From NCBI GenBank assembly GCA_036398095.1, contig DASWHR010000042.1:1-49549 (forward strand): 49,549 bases of DNA, written 5' to 3'. The notes below the pieces were generated by a model that saw only the letters and a program-made list of their open reading frames with translations, did not search any database and was not told where the DNA came from. Source of the stretch: DASWHR01 sp036398095. GTDB lineage: Bacteria; Actinomycetota; AC-67. This document shows, piece after piece, positions 1-4,974 of the stretch (the first letter of the stretch is position 1; each line of letters opens with the position of its first letter). A program made the translations under genes and the position numbers.

Positions 1-136
1 ACTCGTCGATCGGAACGATCGCAGCCGCGGGGCGACCTCGCCTCGTGACGATGACGTGCTCGCGCCGATCGGCAACGTCGTCGAGAAGTTCGGCGAGCCC
101 GGCTCGCAACTCCTTCACCGGCACCGTCTTGGCCAT
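1..136 (-). CDS. Phd/YefM-family antitoxin, N-terminal part (runs off window)
   Basis: The reading frame starts at the ATG whose complement is at 134-136 and runs off the left edge, so about 45 residues are visible. It opens MAKTVPVKELRAGLAELLDD and continues with VIVTRRGRPAAAIVPIDE. This is the classic Phd/YefM N-terminal fold: a short strand, the VKELR..L.ELLD helix that makes the DNA-binding dimer, then the VTRRGRPAAAIVP strand pair. Family members are DNA-binding antitoxins that neutralise a RelE/YoeB- or Doc-type toxin and repress their own operon. A perfect palindrome lies just upstream of the start at 143-166. The toxin gene, if present, would be outside the window on the left, so pairing is an inference. 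Alternative: an orphan antitoxin-like regulator. Confidence 0.85.
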   Translation of the reverse strand, partial: MAKTVPVKELRAGLAELLDDVADRREHVIVTRRGRPAAAIVPIDE

Positions 137-142
137 GGACGT

Positions 143-166
143 AAGAGTACACCCAAGTGTACTCTT
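143..166. promoter_or_regulatory. Perfect inverted repeat upstream of the Phd/YefM gene, probable operator
   Basis: AAGAGTACAC at 143-152 and GTGTACTCTT at 157-166 are exact reverse complements with a 4-base spacer. The repeat ends 7 bases before the antitoxin start on the minus strand. YefM-type antitoxins autorepress by binding palindromes with a TGTAC/GTACA core, which is present in each arm. Position and sequence fit an autoregulatory operator. A terminator role is less likely because there is no T run and it lies before a start codon. Confidence 0.7.
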
Positions 167-186
167 AATCAACAACGGCCTGGTGC

Positions 187-549
187 TCAGTCGACGGTTG
201 TCTTGAGGATGCAGAACTCGTTGCCTTCGGGATCGGCGAGGACGACCCAGGAGACGTCGGGGCCTTGGCCGATGTCGATCCGGCGGGCTCCGAGGGTGAG
301 GACCCGCTCGACTTCTTCTTGCTGGGCGACTCCTCGCGGGTTGACGTCGATGTGGAGACGGTTCTTGACGGTCTTGCCTTCCGGCACTCGTATGAACAGC
401 AGGCTGGGACCGCGATCCTCGGGATCTTCGAGGTAGGCGGACTCGTCGTCCTCCTCGGTGATCGGCCAGTCGAGGACCTGCGACCAGAACCGGCCGAGCG
501 GCTTCGGGTCGGCGCAGCCCACGACCAGTTCGGTGAAGCGACTCGCCAT
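187..549 (-). CDS. VOC-superfamily (glyoxalase-like) protein
   Basis: A 120-residue protein beginning MASRFTELVVGCADPKPLG. The length and the order of elements (short strand, helix with RFWSQVLDW, strand SLLFIRVPEG, HIDV, then a second babbb-like half ending DPEGNEFCIL) match single-domain VOC proteins of the glyoxalase/bleomycin-resistance/dioxygenase superfamily. The HIDV histidine and the GNEFCIL glutamate sit where metal ligands are found in the family. Substrate cannot be assigned. The start was chosen because AAGGAG lies 6 bases upstream. A longer reading frame to 642 has no ribosome site and would overlap the divergent gene's start. It is divergent from the thioesterase-like gene, with about 90 bases between the starts. 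Confidence 0.8.
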   Translation of the reverse strand: MASRFTELVVGCADPKPLGRFWSQVLDWPITEEDDESAYLEDPEDRGPSLLFIRVPEGKTVKNRLHIDVNPRGVAQQEEVERVLTLGARRIDIGQGPDVSWVVLADPEGNEFCILKTTVD

Positions 550-640
550 GGCGCTCTCCTTGAGCTCGGGGGGCACCACTGTACCGTCCCGGCGCTCCGG
601 GGATTTGCCGGACCGCCGTTGCCCGGGCGACGCTGTGTGC

Positions 641-1678
641 ATGACGACGCCGCCGTGGCAGGAACCGGTGCGAGGGGGATACCCGGACCTTCGCGTGTTC
701 GGCCTTCCGGCGATCGAACAAGCACGGCTGTTTTTACAGCACGGCGGGCCGAAGCCGCCGCTGTCGCACCTGACCGGGCTGTCCTTCGTCGAAGCCGACG
801 AGGGTCATGCGGCCTTTGAGCTTCCCGCCTCGGACTGGTTTCTTTCGTCCCAGGAGCACATCTCTGCCGGCGCGATCACGATGCTCGCCGATGCGGCGGT
901 CGCGTCGGCGATTTTCCATTCGCTGCCCGCGGCCACGCCAATGTCCACGTGGGAGCTGACGATGACGTTCCTTCGGGCGTGTCCCGCCGGCGGGACGCTG
1001 CGGGGCGTCGGCCGGCTCTTGCGGCTGGACCGTCCTCTGTCGCTCGCGGAAGTGTGGATCGAGGACGGCAGGGGCGAGCGGGTCGCGCACGGCACGTCGA
1101 GCTGTTTCATCCAGCCTCCAATCGAAGGCGTTCCCGTCCCCGACGATCCATCGATCTTCGAATACGTCGCGCCCTCATACGACTCGCCCGATCCTTGGAT
1201 GCGGCCGGCGCCCGGCGAGGCGATCCCTTGGGAGCAGTGGCGCACGATGAGCGGACTGGACATCCTGCGCGGCCAGATCGCCGGCGCGATTCCGGCACCT
1301 CCGATCCACTATCTGACCGGGATGACGCTCACCGATGTCGACGATGGACGCGCGACCTTTTCGATGCCGCGCAGCGAATGGTTCGCCAGTCCGGCGCGGA
1401 CGGTACAGGGCGGTTTGATCGCGATGCTCGGCCATGCGGCGCTCGCGACGGCCGTCACCTCGACGCTACAAGTGGGCAGCGCATACCGGCCGGTGGATCT
1501 GAAAATGCATTTCCTTCGTCCGGTTATGCCGGGCGAGGGCGATTTGGTCGCGAACGCGTCGGTAACGCACCGGGGAAGAACGCTTGCCGTTGCGAACGCC
1601 GACGTGTTCGCTCCCGACGGCAAGAAAGTCGCCACCGCCACCGGCTCGACGATGATCACCGGAGAACGGCCGGTATAG
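641..1678 (+). CDS. Tandem hotdog-fold (PaaI-type) thioesterase-like protein
   Basis: A 345-residue protein with two hotdog domains in one chain. The first is roughly residues 40-160 (LTGLSFVEADEGHAAFELPAS, then AGAITMLADAAVASA, then WELTMTFLRACPAGGTL). The second is roughly 215-340 (YLTGMTLTDVDDGRATFSMP, then QGGLIAMLGHAALATA, then DLKMHFLRPVMPGEG). PaaI-type enzymes hydrolyse acyl-CoA thioesters, usually as dimers of single domains; this gene encodes both halves. In the first repeat the usual G-G before the helix is SAGAI, so the two halves may not be equally active. The ATG at 641 is preferred; a GTG at 635 is in frame. The frame stays open upstream to 458 but there it overlaps the divergent VOC gene. 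Substrate is unknown. Confidence 0.8.
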   Translation: MTTPPWQEPVRGGYPDLRVFGLPAIEQARLFLQHGGPKPPLSHLTGLSFVEADEGHAAFELPASDWFLSSQEHISAGAITMLADAAVASAIFHSLPAATPMSTWELTMTFLRACPAGGTLRGVGRLLRLDRPLSLAEVWIEDGRGERVAHGTSSCFIQPPIEGVPVPDDPSIFEYVAPSYDSPDPWMRPAPGEAIPWEQWRTMSGLDILRGQIAGAIPAPPIHYLTGMTLTDVDDGRATFSMPRSEWFASPARTVQGGLIAMLGHAALATAVTSTLQVGSAYRPVDLKMHFLRPVMPGEGDLVANASVTHRGRTLAVANADVFAPDGKKVATATGSTMITGERPV

Positions 1679-1727
1679 CCGGCCGGGCGGTGCTACGCTC
1701 GCCTCGTTCAATCCGTTAGGGGGATAG

Positions 1728-2234
1728 ATGCGTAAGCAAGCGATTGTGGGGATGCTGCTTGCCGCCGTCTTGGCGGCGTGCGGTGGAGGATCAAAGGTCG
1801 GGGACAACACGGCCGACGCCGGTCAGTCCAACGCGCCGACGACCGCGCCGCCGCAGGCCGCCGGTGGCGGCGACTGCGACTACGCGAAGAAGTTCCAGGA
1901 GAACTCCGAGGCGCTCGGCTCGCAGGCAGGCGCGACCGGTCCAGATGCGGTCAAGAAGCAGATGCTCGATGCGGCGAAGGCCATGGACGAGGCCGTGAGC
2001 CTGGCTCCCGCCGAGATCCGGCCGGACGTCAAGAAGCTCGCCGACATCTACGGCCAGATGATCAACGCCCTCGCCAAGTACGACTTCGACTACACCAAGA
2101 TCCCGCCGGAAGAGATCCAGACCGTGTTCGCGTTCGCGCAGGACACCGAATATCTGGAGGTCGCCAAACGAGTCGGCAAGTACTTTGCCGACAAGTGCGG
2201 CCTGCCCGACCCGTTCGCGTCCACCGCCGGCTAA
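1728..2234 (+). CDS. Putative lipoprotein
   Basis: A 168-residue protein with a lipoprotein signal peptide: basic start MRKQ, hydrophobic stretch, lipobox LAAC with Cys18, then a Gly/Ser/Thr/Pro-rich linker to about residue 45. The mature part from CDYAKKF is charged and helical, with no family I recognise. It is expected to be anchored on the outer face of the cytoplasmic membrane. TTAGGGGGAT lies just before the ATG as a strong ribosome site, and TACGCT at 1694-1699 could be a -10 box. A strong hairpin follows the stop, so it is probably monocistronic. Function unknown. Confidence 0.8.
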   Translation: MRKQAIVGMLLAAVLAACGGGSKVGDNTADAGQSNAPTTAPPQAAGGGDCDYAKKFQENSEALGSQAGATGPDAVKKQMLDAAKAMDEAVSLAPAEIRPDVKKLADIYGQMINALAKYDFDYTKIPPEEIQTVFAFAQDTEYLEVAKRVGKYFADKCGLPDPFASTAG

Positions 2235-2250
2235 GCAGTAAAGATCGGTC

Positions 2251-2279
2251 GAAGGGCCCCGCCGAGCGCGGGGCCCTTC
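2251..2279 (+). terminator. Rho-independent-like terminator after the lipoprotein gene
   Basis: GAAGGGCCCCG (2251-2261) and CGGGGCCCTTC (2269-2279) form a perfect 11-base-pair stem around a 7-base loop, starting 16 bases after the stop codon. There is no clear T run, as is common in high-GC genomes. Confidence 0.75.
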
Positions 2280-2314
2280 GCTCTATCGAGAACGCGCCGC
2301 CGCACCGCCTGCGA

Positions 2315-2320
2315 TACAAT
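2315..2320 (+). promoter_or_regulatory. Probable -10 box of tRNA-Val(GAC)
   Basis: TACAAT ends 14 bases before the first base of the tRNA, a suitable distance for a short 5' leader. No convincing -35 box is seen. The other tRNA-Val in the window has TATAAT at nearly the same distance. Confidence 0.5.
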
Positions 2321-2334
2321 CTGCGGCCGCACCG

Positions 2335-2409
2335 GGGTGCGTAGCTCAGCTTGGTTAGAGCGCCTGCTCGACACGCAGGAGGTCACAGGTTCAAGTCCTG
2401 TCGCGCCCA
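2335..2409 (+). tRNA. tRNA-Val (anticodon GAC)
   Basis: A full cloverleaf. Acceptor GGGTGCG pairs with CGCGCCC (one G-U), D-arm TAGCTCAGCTTGGTTAGAGC, anticodon stem CCTGC/GCAGG with loop TCGACAC giving anticodon GAC, T-arm with loop TTCAAGT, and discriminator base A at 2409. CCA is not encoded. It reads GUC and GUU codons. The genes just downstream look accessory, as is common at tRNA integration sites, but no duplicated tRNA 3' end was found. Confidence 0.95.
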
Positions 2410-2414
2410 CTTCT

Positions 2415-2444
2415 GAAAGCCGGTCGGATTGACGGCCGGTTTTC
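2415..2444 (+). terminator. Hairpin after tRNA-Val(GAC), probable terminator
   Basis: GAAAGCCGG (2415-2423) pairs with CCGGTTTTC (2436-2444) through nine base pairs including one G-U. It starts 5 bases after the tRNA, and the 3' arm carries the T run. Confidence 0.6.
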
Positions 2445-2489
2445 ATCGTTCTGCGAGATGCTGTCGCACCCCTCGAATACGTTGACCAG

Positions 2490-2750
2490 ATGCCGGTCAT
2501 TTCGACGTTCTTCGGGATCGTGATTCGCATGTACTACCGCGAGCACGGGGTCCCGCATTTCCACGCCGAATATCAAGGGCGCCAAGCGACCTTCACCTTT
2601 GATGGGAAGCCGCTCGCAGGGAGCTTGGGTTCGACTACGGCATCTAGGCTGATCCGAGAGTGGGCGTTCGCCCGCCGCGACGAGCTGGAACTCGATTGGG
2701 AGCGGGCTCGCGCGAGCGAGCCGCTTGAGCGAATCCCTCCACTAGAATGA
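2490..2750 (+). CDS. DUF4160 domain protein
   Basis: An 86-residue protein beginning MPVISTFFGIVIRMYYREHG. The motif FFGIVIRMYYREHGVPHFHAEY, followed by a short strand pair and a helix with WEFA-like (here EWAFARRDEL), is the hallmark of DUF4160. These proteins are small, of unknown function, and nearly always next to a DUF2442 gene, as here. They have been suggested to resemble toxin-antitoxin pairs by size and layout, but no activity follows from the sequence. It overlaps the next gene by ATGA. Base use is visibly less GC-rich than in the housekeeping genes, which fits acquisition next to the tRNA. Confidence 0.85.
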   Translation: MPVISTFFGIVIRMYYREHGVPHFHAEYQGRQATFTFDGKPLAGSLGSTTASRLIREWAFARRDELELDWERARASEPLERIPPLE

Positions 2751-3010
2751 GAGCCGCCATGGAGGAATTGCCGCTGGTCACAGCAGCCGAATATCGCGGT
2801 GGGTTCAAGATTGAGCTCACGTTCTTCGACGGTACGAAAGCGGTCGTCGATTTCGAAGAGTGGCTCCATGGGCCTATCTTCGAACCTCTTCGTGGAGAGG
2901 ACGAGTTCCGTCGGTTTTTCATCGATGCTGGGACGATTGCGTGGCCAAACGGGGCCGACATCGCCCCCGAAACGCTTTACGAACGAGCCAAAGCAAATTC
3001 CGCAGCGTGA
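2747..3010 (+). CDS. DUF2442 domain protein
   Basis: An 87-residue protein. The core TAAEYRGGFKIELTFFDG, then DFEEWLHGPIFEPLRGEDEFRRFFID and TIAWPNGADIAPETLYERA, matches DUF2442, whose signature is the final W.N.aDi.P..LY. These are small proteins of unknown role, usually encoded with DUF4160. The start ATG overlaps the previous stop as ATGA. A second in-frame ATG at 2759 is an alternative. Its stop overlaps the next frame's GTG at 3007, suggesting that all three genes are translated together. Confidence 0.85.
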   Translation: MRAAMEELPLVTAAEYRGGFKIELTFFDGTKAVVDFEEWLHGPIFEPLRGEDEFRRFFIDAGTIAWPNGADIAPETLYERAKANSAA

Positions 3011-3378
3011 CCTTCGGGCAGATGAGTAGCGATCATTTGCAGCTCTACCTCTCCGAGATCGAGAGAGGCGCAACGGTGTCGTGGCCGGAGCGCAATGGCA
3101 TGCTGGCCGCGGCAAGGGACGGAAACGAGGACATAAAGAAGGCTCTGATCCAAGCCACCCTCATGGACACTGCTCGGATAGCGATCTCCTGTAGGGAGCC
3201 TGAATGGATGTTGGATCTCGATAAGATCCAAGAGGCGAACCTCGTTCTCATGCGCGCGATCGACGATACCTCCGTCACCGACCTGCACGGCGCGATTCGG
3301 GAGCGAATTCCCGCCCAACTTCGAAGGATTGCTCGAGACTTTCCGAATGGACCGGGGTCTATGTCCGCTTCTCCTTGA
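3007..3378 (+). CDS. Small protein resembling sigma-70 regions 1.2-2.2 only
   Basis: A 123-residue protein if started at GTG 3007 (GTGA overlap with the DUF2442 stop), or 118 if started at ATG 3022. Residues 11-27 (LQLYLSEIERG) resemble sigma region 1.2. Residues 45-60 (KALIQATLMDTARIAI) resemble region 2.1 (LIEANLRLVVSIA). Residues 69-86 (LDLDKIQEANLVLMRAID) closely resemble region 2.2 (LDLIQEGNLGLMRAVD), the part that contacts the RNA polymerase beta' clamp. The tail has no region 2.3/2.4 aromatic residues and no regions 3 or 4, so it should not recognise promoters like a normal sigma factor. It could be a free-standing polymerase-binding protein or a degenerate fragment. The resemblance is from memory of the consensus. 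Confidence 0.6.
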   Translation: MTFGQMSSDHLQLYLSEIERGATVSWPERNGMLAAARDGNEDIKKALIQATLMDTARIAISCREPEWMLDLDKIQEANLVLMRAIDDTSVTDLHGAIRERIPAQLRRIARDFPNGPGSMSASP

Positions 3379-3384
3379 GGCCGG

Positions 3385-3417
3385 CCAAGTTCAAAGGGCG
3401 TCCTGTTAGGCCACACC
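3385..3417. repeat. Imperfect direct repeat, left copy
   Basis: This 33-base segment, which includes AGTTCAAAGGGCGTCCTG and GGCCACA, recurs with a few changes at 4473-4506. The two copies bracket about 1 kb holding a small frame and both structured RNA units. It may be the tail of a lost third RNA unit. Confidence 0.55.
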
Positions 3418-3507
3418 TGAAGGACCTCACCAGCCTTAATTGAACCGGGCGGGATAGGTCCTTCGTTCGGTGGACGGGGCCGCCGATCAAGACGTTCATA
3501 ATGGGCC

Positions 3508-3738
3508 ATGCGAGGCGGGCGGCCCGACTTCTGGCTCGTTGAGGGCGATACCTTCTGGCATGACCTCGGTGTAGATCGTGTCGCCTGCTGGATCTCCGAG
3601 GGTCCACGTCGAATGATCCGCGATTATGACGTGAGACAAGTGCTCGTCCGAGTGGCGCCGCCGGTGGAGGACAACGGAGTCCAGACAGACCGTGTGCTTG
3701 TGGAACACTGGTGTCTACTCTCTTCGTCCGACCGCTGA
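3508..3738 (+). CDS. Hypothetical protein, 76 residues (uncertain)
   Basis: The frame starts MRGGRPDFWLVEGDTFWHDL and continues through MIRDYDVRQVLVRVAPP. The mix of aromatic, acidic and hydrophobic residues looks protein-like, but no family is recognised and no ribosome site is evident. An overlapping minus-strand frame (3496-3708) is about as long. It sits between the sigma-like gene and the RNA units, in DNA that is otherwise non-coding. Confidence 0.3.
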   Translation: MRGGRPDFWLVEGDTFWHDLGVDRVACWISEGPRRMIRDYDVRQVLVRVAPPVEDNGVQTDRVLVEHWCLLSSSDR

Positions 3739-3903
3739 GTCAAGAGACGGCTGTTTCGATATCGAGGACACGATCGGCGGCCACAAGATGACTGCAACGA
3801 CGGATCCCGACAACGTGAGCTACGCGTAACGGTCGAGTGCTTCTGCTCGTATTGCCCAGACGGGACAACCGTGCGCTTGAAGAAGAGGATCTCGAGCGGC
3901 GGT

Positions 3904-3975
3904 GGGCCCGTGGTGTAAGGGAAGCACACGACTTCGCCAGAGTTTGAGGTGTCGGTTCGAATCCGATCGGGTCCA
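3904..3975 (+). tRNA. tRNA-like sequence, copy 1 (anticodon position GCC, atypical)
   Basis: A 72-base cloverleaf. Acceptor GGGCCCG pairs with CGGGTCC (one G-U), discriminator A. The D-arm GTGTAAGGGAAGCAC resembles tRNA-Gln/Glu types. The T-arm GTCGG/CCGAT with loop TTCGAAT is canonical. The anticodon arm is weak: CGACT against AGTTT gives three Watson-Crick pairs, one G-U and one mismatch. The loop TCGCCAG puts C at position 33, which is almost always U in working tRNAs, and GCC (Gly) at 34-36. It is embedded in a larger repeated unit and is followed directly by further conserved structure. It may be a tRNA mimic or a decayed tRNA rather than a decoder. No CCA is encoded. Confidence 0.5.
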
Positions 3976-4104
3976 CTCCCTCGAAAGAGGGGACCATCGC
4001 CGGGGTGGCCAAGCGGAGATAACCACCCTGCCACCGTGCACTTGACCGAGCGCGCCTTGAAGGCAATAATCGAGATCTGGCGGAGTCGCGATTACACCAC
4101 GGAC

Positions 4105-4128
4105 GAAGGAGCGGGCAACCGCTCCTTC
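4105..4128 (+). terminator. Strong terminator hairpin of RNA unit 1
   Basis: GAAGGAGCGG (4105-4114) and CCGCTCCTTC (4119-4128) form a perfect 10-base-pair stem capped by GCAA, a stable GNRA tetraloop. A short pyrimidine run follows. The identical hairpin ends unit 2. Confidence 0.8.
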
Positions 4129-4243
4129 AGCCTTTCCAGGTCACTCACTCCATGGCCGACTCTTTGCGAGCCTCGACTCGTTCTTCGTGTTCTGCCCAGA
4201 CGGGACACGCGCGGGCGATGCCTTCACCATGTCGAGCGGCGGT

Positions 4244-4315
4244 GGGCCCGTGGGGTAACGGAAGCATGCGACTCCAACAAAGTTCGAGGTGTCGGTTCGA
4301 ACCCGACCGGGTCCA
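4244..4315 (+). tRNA. tRNA-like sequence, copy 2 (anticodon position AAC, atypical)
   Basis: A 72-base cloverleaf with the same acceptor (GGGCCCG/CGGGTCC) and discriminator A as copy 1. The T-arm is fully paired (GTCGG/CCGAC, loop TTCGAAC). The D-stem is poorer than in copy 1. The anticodon stem CGACT against AGTTC keeps the same weak first pair. The loop CCAACAA again has C at position 33 and places AAC (Val) at 34-36. Both copies share the odd C33 and the mismatched top of the anticodon stem, so these features look inherited rather than random decay. It is unlikely to decode normally. Confidence 0.5.
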
Positions 4316-4441
4316 CTCCCTCGAAAGGGGGGACCATCGCCGGGGCGGCCAATGGAGATAACCGTCCTGCCACCGTGCACTTGACGGCGCGGAACTTCGG
4401 AGCCAAACTCGATGTGTTGGAGTCGCAATAACACCACGCAT

Positions 4442-4465
4442 GAAGGAGCGGGCAACCGCTCCTTC
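4442..4465 (+). terminator. Strong terminator hairpin of RNA unit 2
   Basis: The 10-base-pair stem and GCAA loop are identical to the hairpin ending unit 1, followed by GGCCTTTCC. Perfect conservation, while nearby sequence diverged, supports function. Confidence 0.8.
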
Positions 4466-4472
4466 GGCCTTT

Positions 4473-4506
4473 CCAGTTCAAGGAGCGTTCTGTTATGGCC
4501 ACATCC
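4473..4506. repeat. Imperfect direct repeat, right copy
   Basis: Matches 3385-3417 with a few differences (AGTTCAAGGAGCGTTCTG, then GGCCACA). It directly follows the terminator of RNA unit 2. A weaker version (CCAGGTCA with ATGGCC) follows the terminator of unit 1, suggesting the sequence is the natural trailer of each unit. Confidence 0.5.
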
Positions 4507-4530
4507 GCGACCGTGTTCGCTTGCCGTCGA

Positions 4531-4690
4531 CGGCGATTTGACCGGCGCGCGTTGCTCTGTTGAGCTTCGGGCATGGCGACGACGACGCACGATTCGAACG
4601 CAACCCCGGGACCGCTCAAGGTTGCTCTTGCTCTGTGGATGGCGCTCATGGCCGGGTTGCTCGGCTACTCGATCGCCACGGCCGACGCGA
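4531..4690. repeat. Tandem duplication, unit A (promoter region and start of a membrane protein gene)
   Basis: The stretch from GCGATTTGACCGGC to the codons for LLGYSIATA recurs about 284 bases downstream at 4815-4974. It covers a TTGACC box (4538-4543; 4821-4826 in the second unit), the start codon and the membrane segment of both neighbouring genes. Confidence 0.65.
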
Positions 4691-4824
4691 CATCGGAGGA
4701 TGCGCATCCGGCCGAGTCCGTCGAGGACAACGGCACCGGGACACCGACAGGGACGCCCGCGACCGTCACGCCGTCGGCGTCGGTCACCGCCTCGGCAACG
4801 GGGACGCCTGCCGCCAGCGATTGA
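4573..4824 (+). CDS. Short single-pass membrane protein, truncated paralog of the next gene
   Basis: An 83-residue protein: a short cytoplasmic start MATTTHDSNATPGPLKVALA, one membrane helix (LWMALMAGLLGYSIATA, about residues 21-37), then a Ser/Thr/Pro/Gly-rich stalk ending TGTPAASD. It has no folded domain after the stalk. The N-terminal half closely matches the protein at 4857-5546, and its stop codon lies inside the TTGACC box of the second duplication unit. It therefore looks like the product of a partial tandem duplication that copied only the 5' end. Whether it is expressed is unknown. Confidence 0.55.
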   Translation: MATTTHDSNATPGPLKVALALWMALMAGLLGYSIATADATSEDAHPAESVEDNGTGTPTGTPATVTPSASVTASATGTPAASD

Positions 4825-4974
4825 CCGGCCGCGGGCGCTTGGGTTGAATGGCCGCGATGGCCACGCCGATGGATCCCGACGCGACACCCGGAACGCTCAA
4901 GGCGGCGCTCGCCGTGTGGATGCTCGCGATGGCGGGACTGCTCGGCTACTCGATCGCCACAGCCGAGCCGTCGG
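4815..4974. repeat. Tandem duplication, unit B
   Basis: Second copy of the 4531-4690 unit. Aligning the two puts the second gene's start at ATG 4857. Confidence 0.65.

Larger units (their letters stand above)
3853..4128 (+). ncRNA. Structured RNA unit, copy 1 (tRNA-like module, two hairpins, terminator)
   Basis: No convincing protein frame. Elements in order: a TGCCCAGACGGGACA box (3853-3867); a tRNA-like module (3904-3975); a GAAA-tetraloop hairpin (about 3977-3994) with CCCTC/GAGGG; a stem pairing 4001-4008 with 4023-4030; a conserved CCACCGTGCACTTGAC; a variable part; a conserved GGAGTCGC box; and a terminator (4105-4128). The unit recurs at 4193-4465 with the same order and spacing. In the 8-base stem the T-A pair of this copy (4006/4025) is C-G in copy 2 and a G-C pair becomes G-U, so pairing is kept while sequence changes. 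TTGACC (4042-4047) and AATAAT (4065-4070), 17 bases apart, could be an internal promoter for a short RNA ending at the terminator. No known RNA family is recognised. Confidence 0.6.
4193..4465 (+). ncRNA. Structured RNA unit, copy 2
   Basis: A tandem homologue of the 3853-4128 unit, offset by 340 bases at the tRNA-like module and 337 at the terminator. It keeps the TGCCCAGACGGGACA box (4193-4207), the tRNA-like module (4244-4315), the GAAA hairpin (CCCTC against GGGGG with one G-U), the 8-base stem (4341-4348 with 4362-4369, compensatory relative to copy 1), CCACCGTGCACTTGAC, the GGAGTCGC box and the terminator. The stretch between CACTTGAC and GGAGTCGC, and the anticodon loop, are the diverged parts. 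TTGACG (4381-4386) and CAAACT (4404-4409) sit at the same 17-base spacing as the promoter-like pair of copy 1. Family unknown. Confidence 0.6.

Noticed and set aside
4001..4128. T-box riboswitch for an aminoacyl-tRNA synthetase gene
   Set aside because: The antiterminator core of a T-box is absent, a tRNA-like sequence is inside the RNA rather than its ligand, and no synthetase or amino-acid gene follows.
3904..4315. Two ordinary tRNA genes (Gly and Val)
   Set aside because: Both have C at position 33 and mismatched anticodon stems, differ most in the anticodon loop, and belong to a longer conserved unit. They are listed as tRNA-like only.
3949..4431. 160-residue open frame across the RNA units
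   Set aside because: It reads through the tRNA-like module and terminators in one frame only because stop codons are rare. The conserved features are RNA pairings, not codons, and the two units do not keep the same frame.
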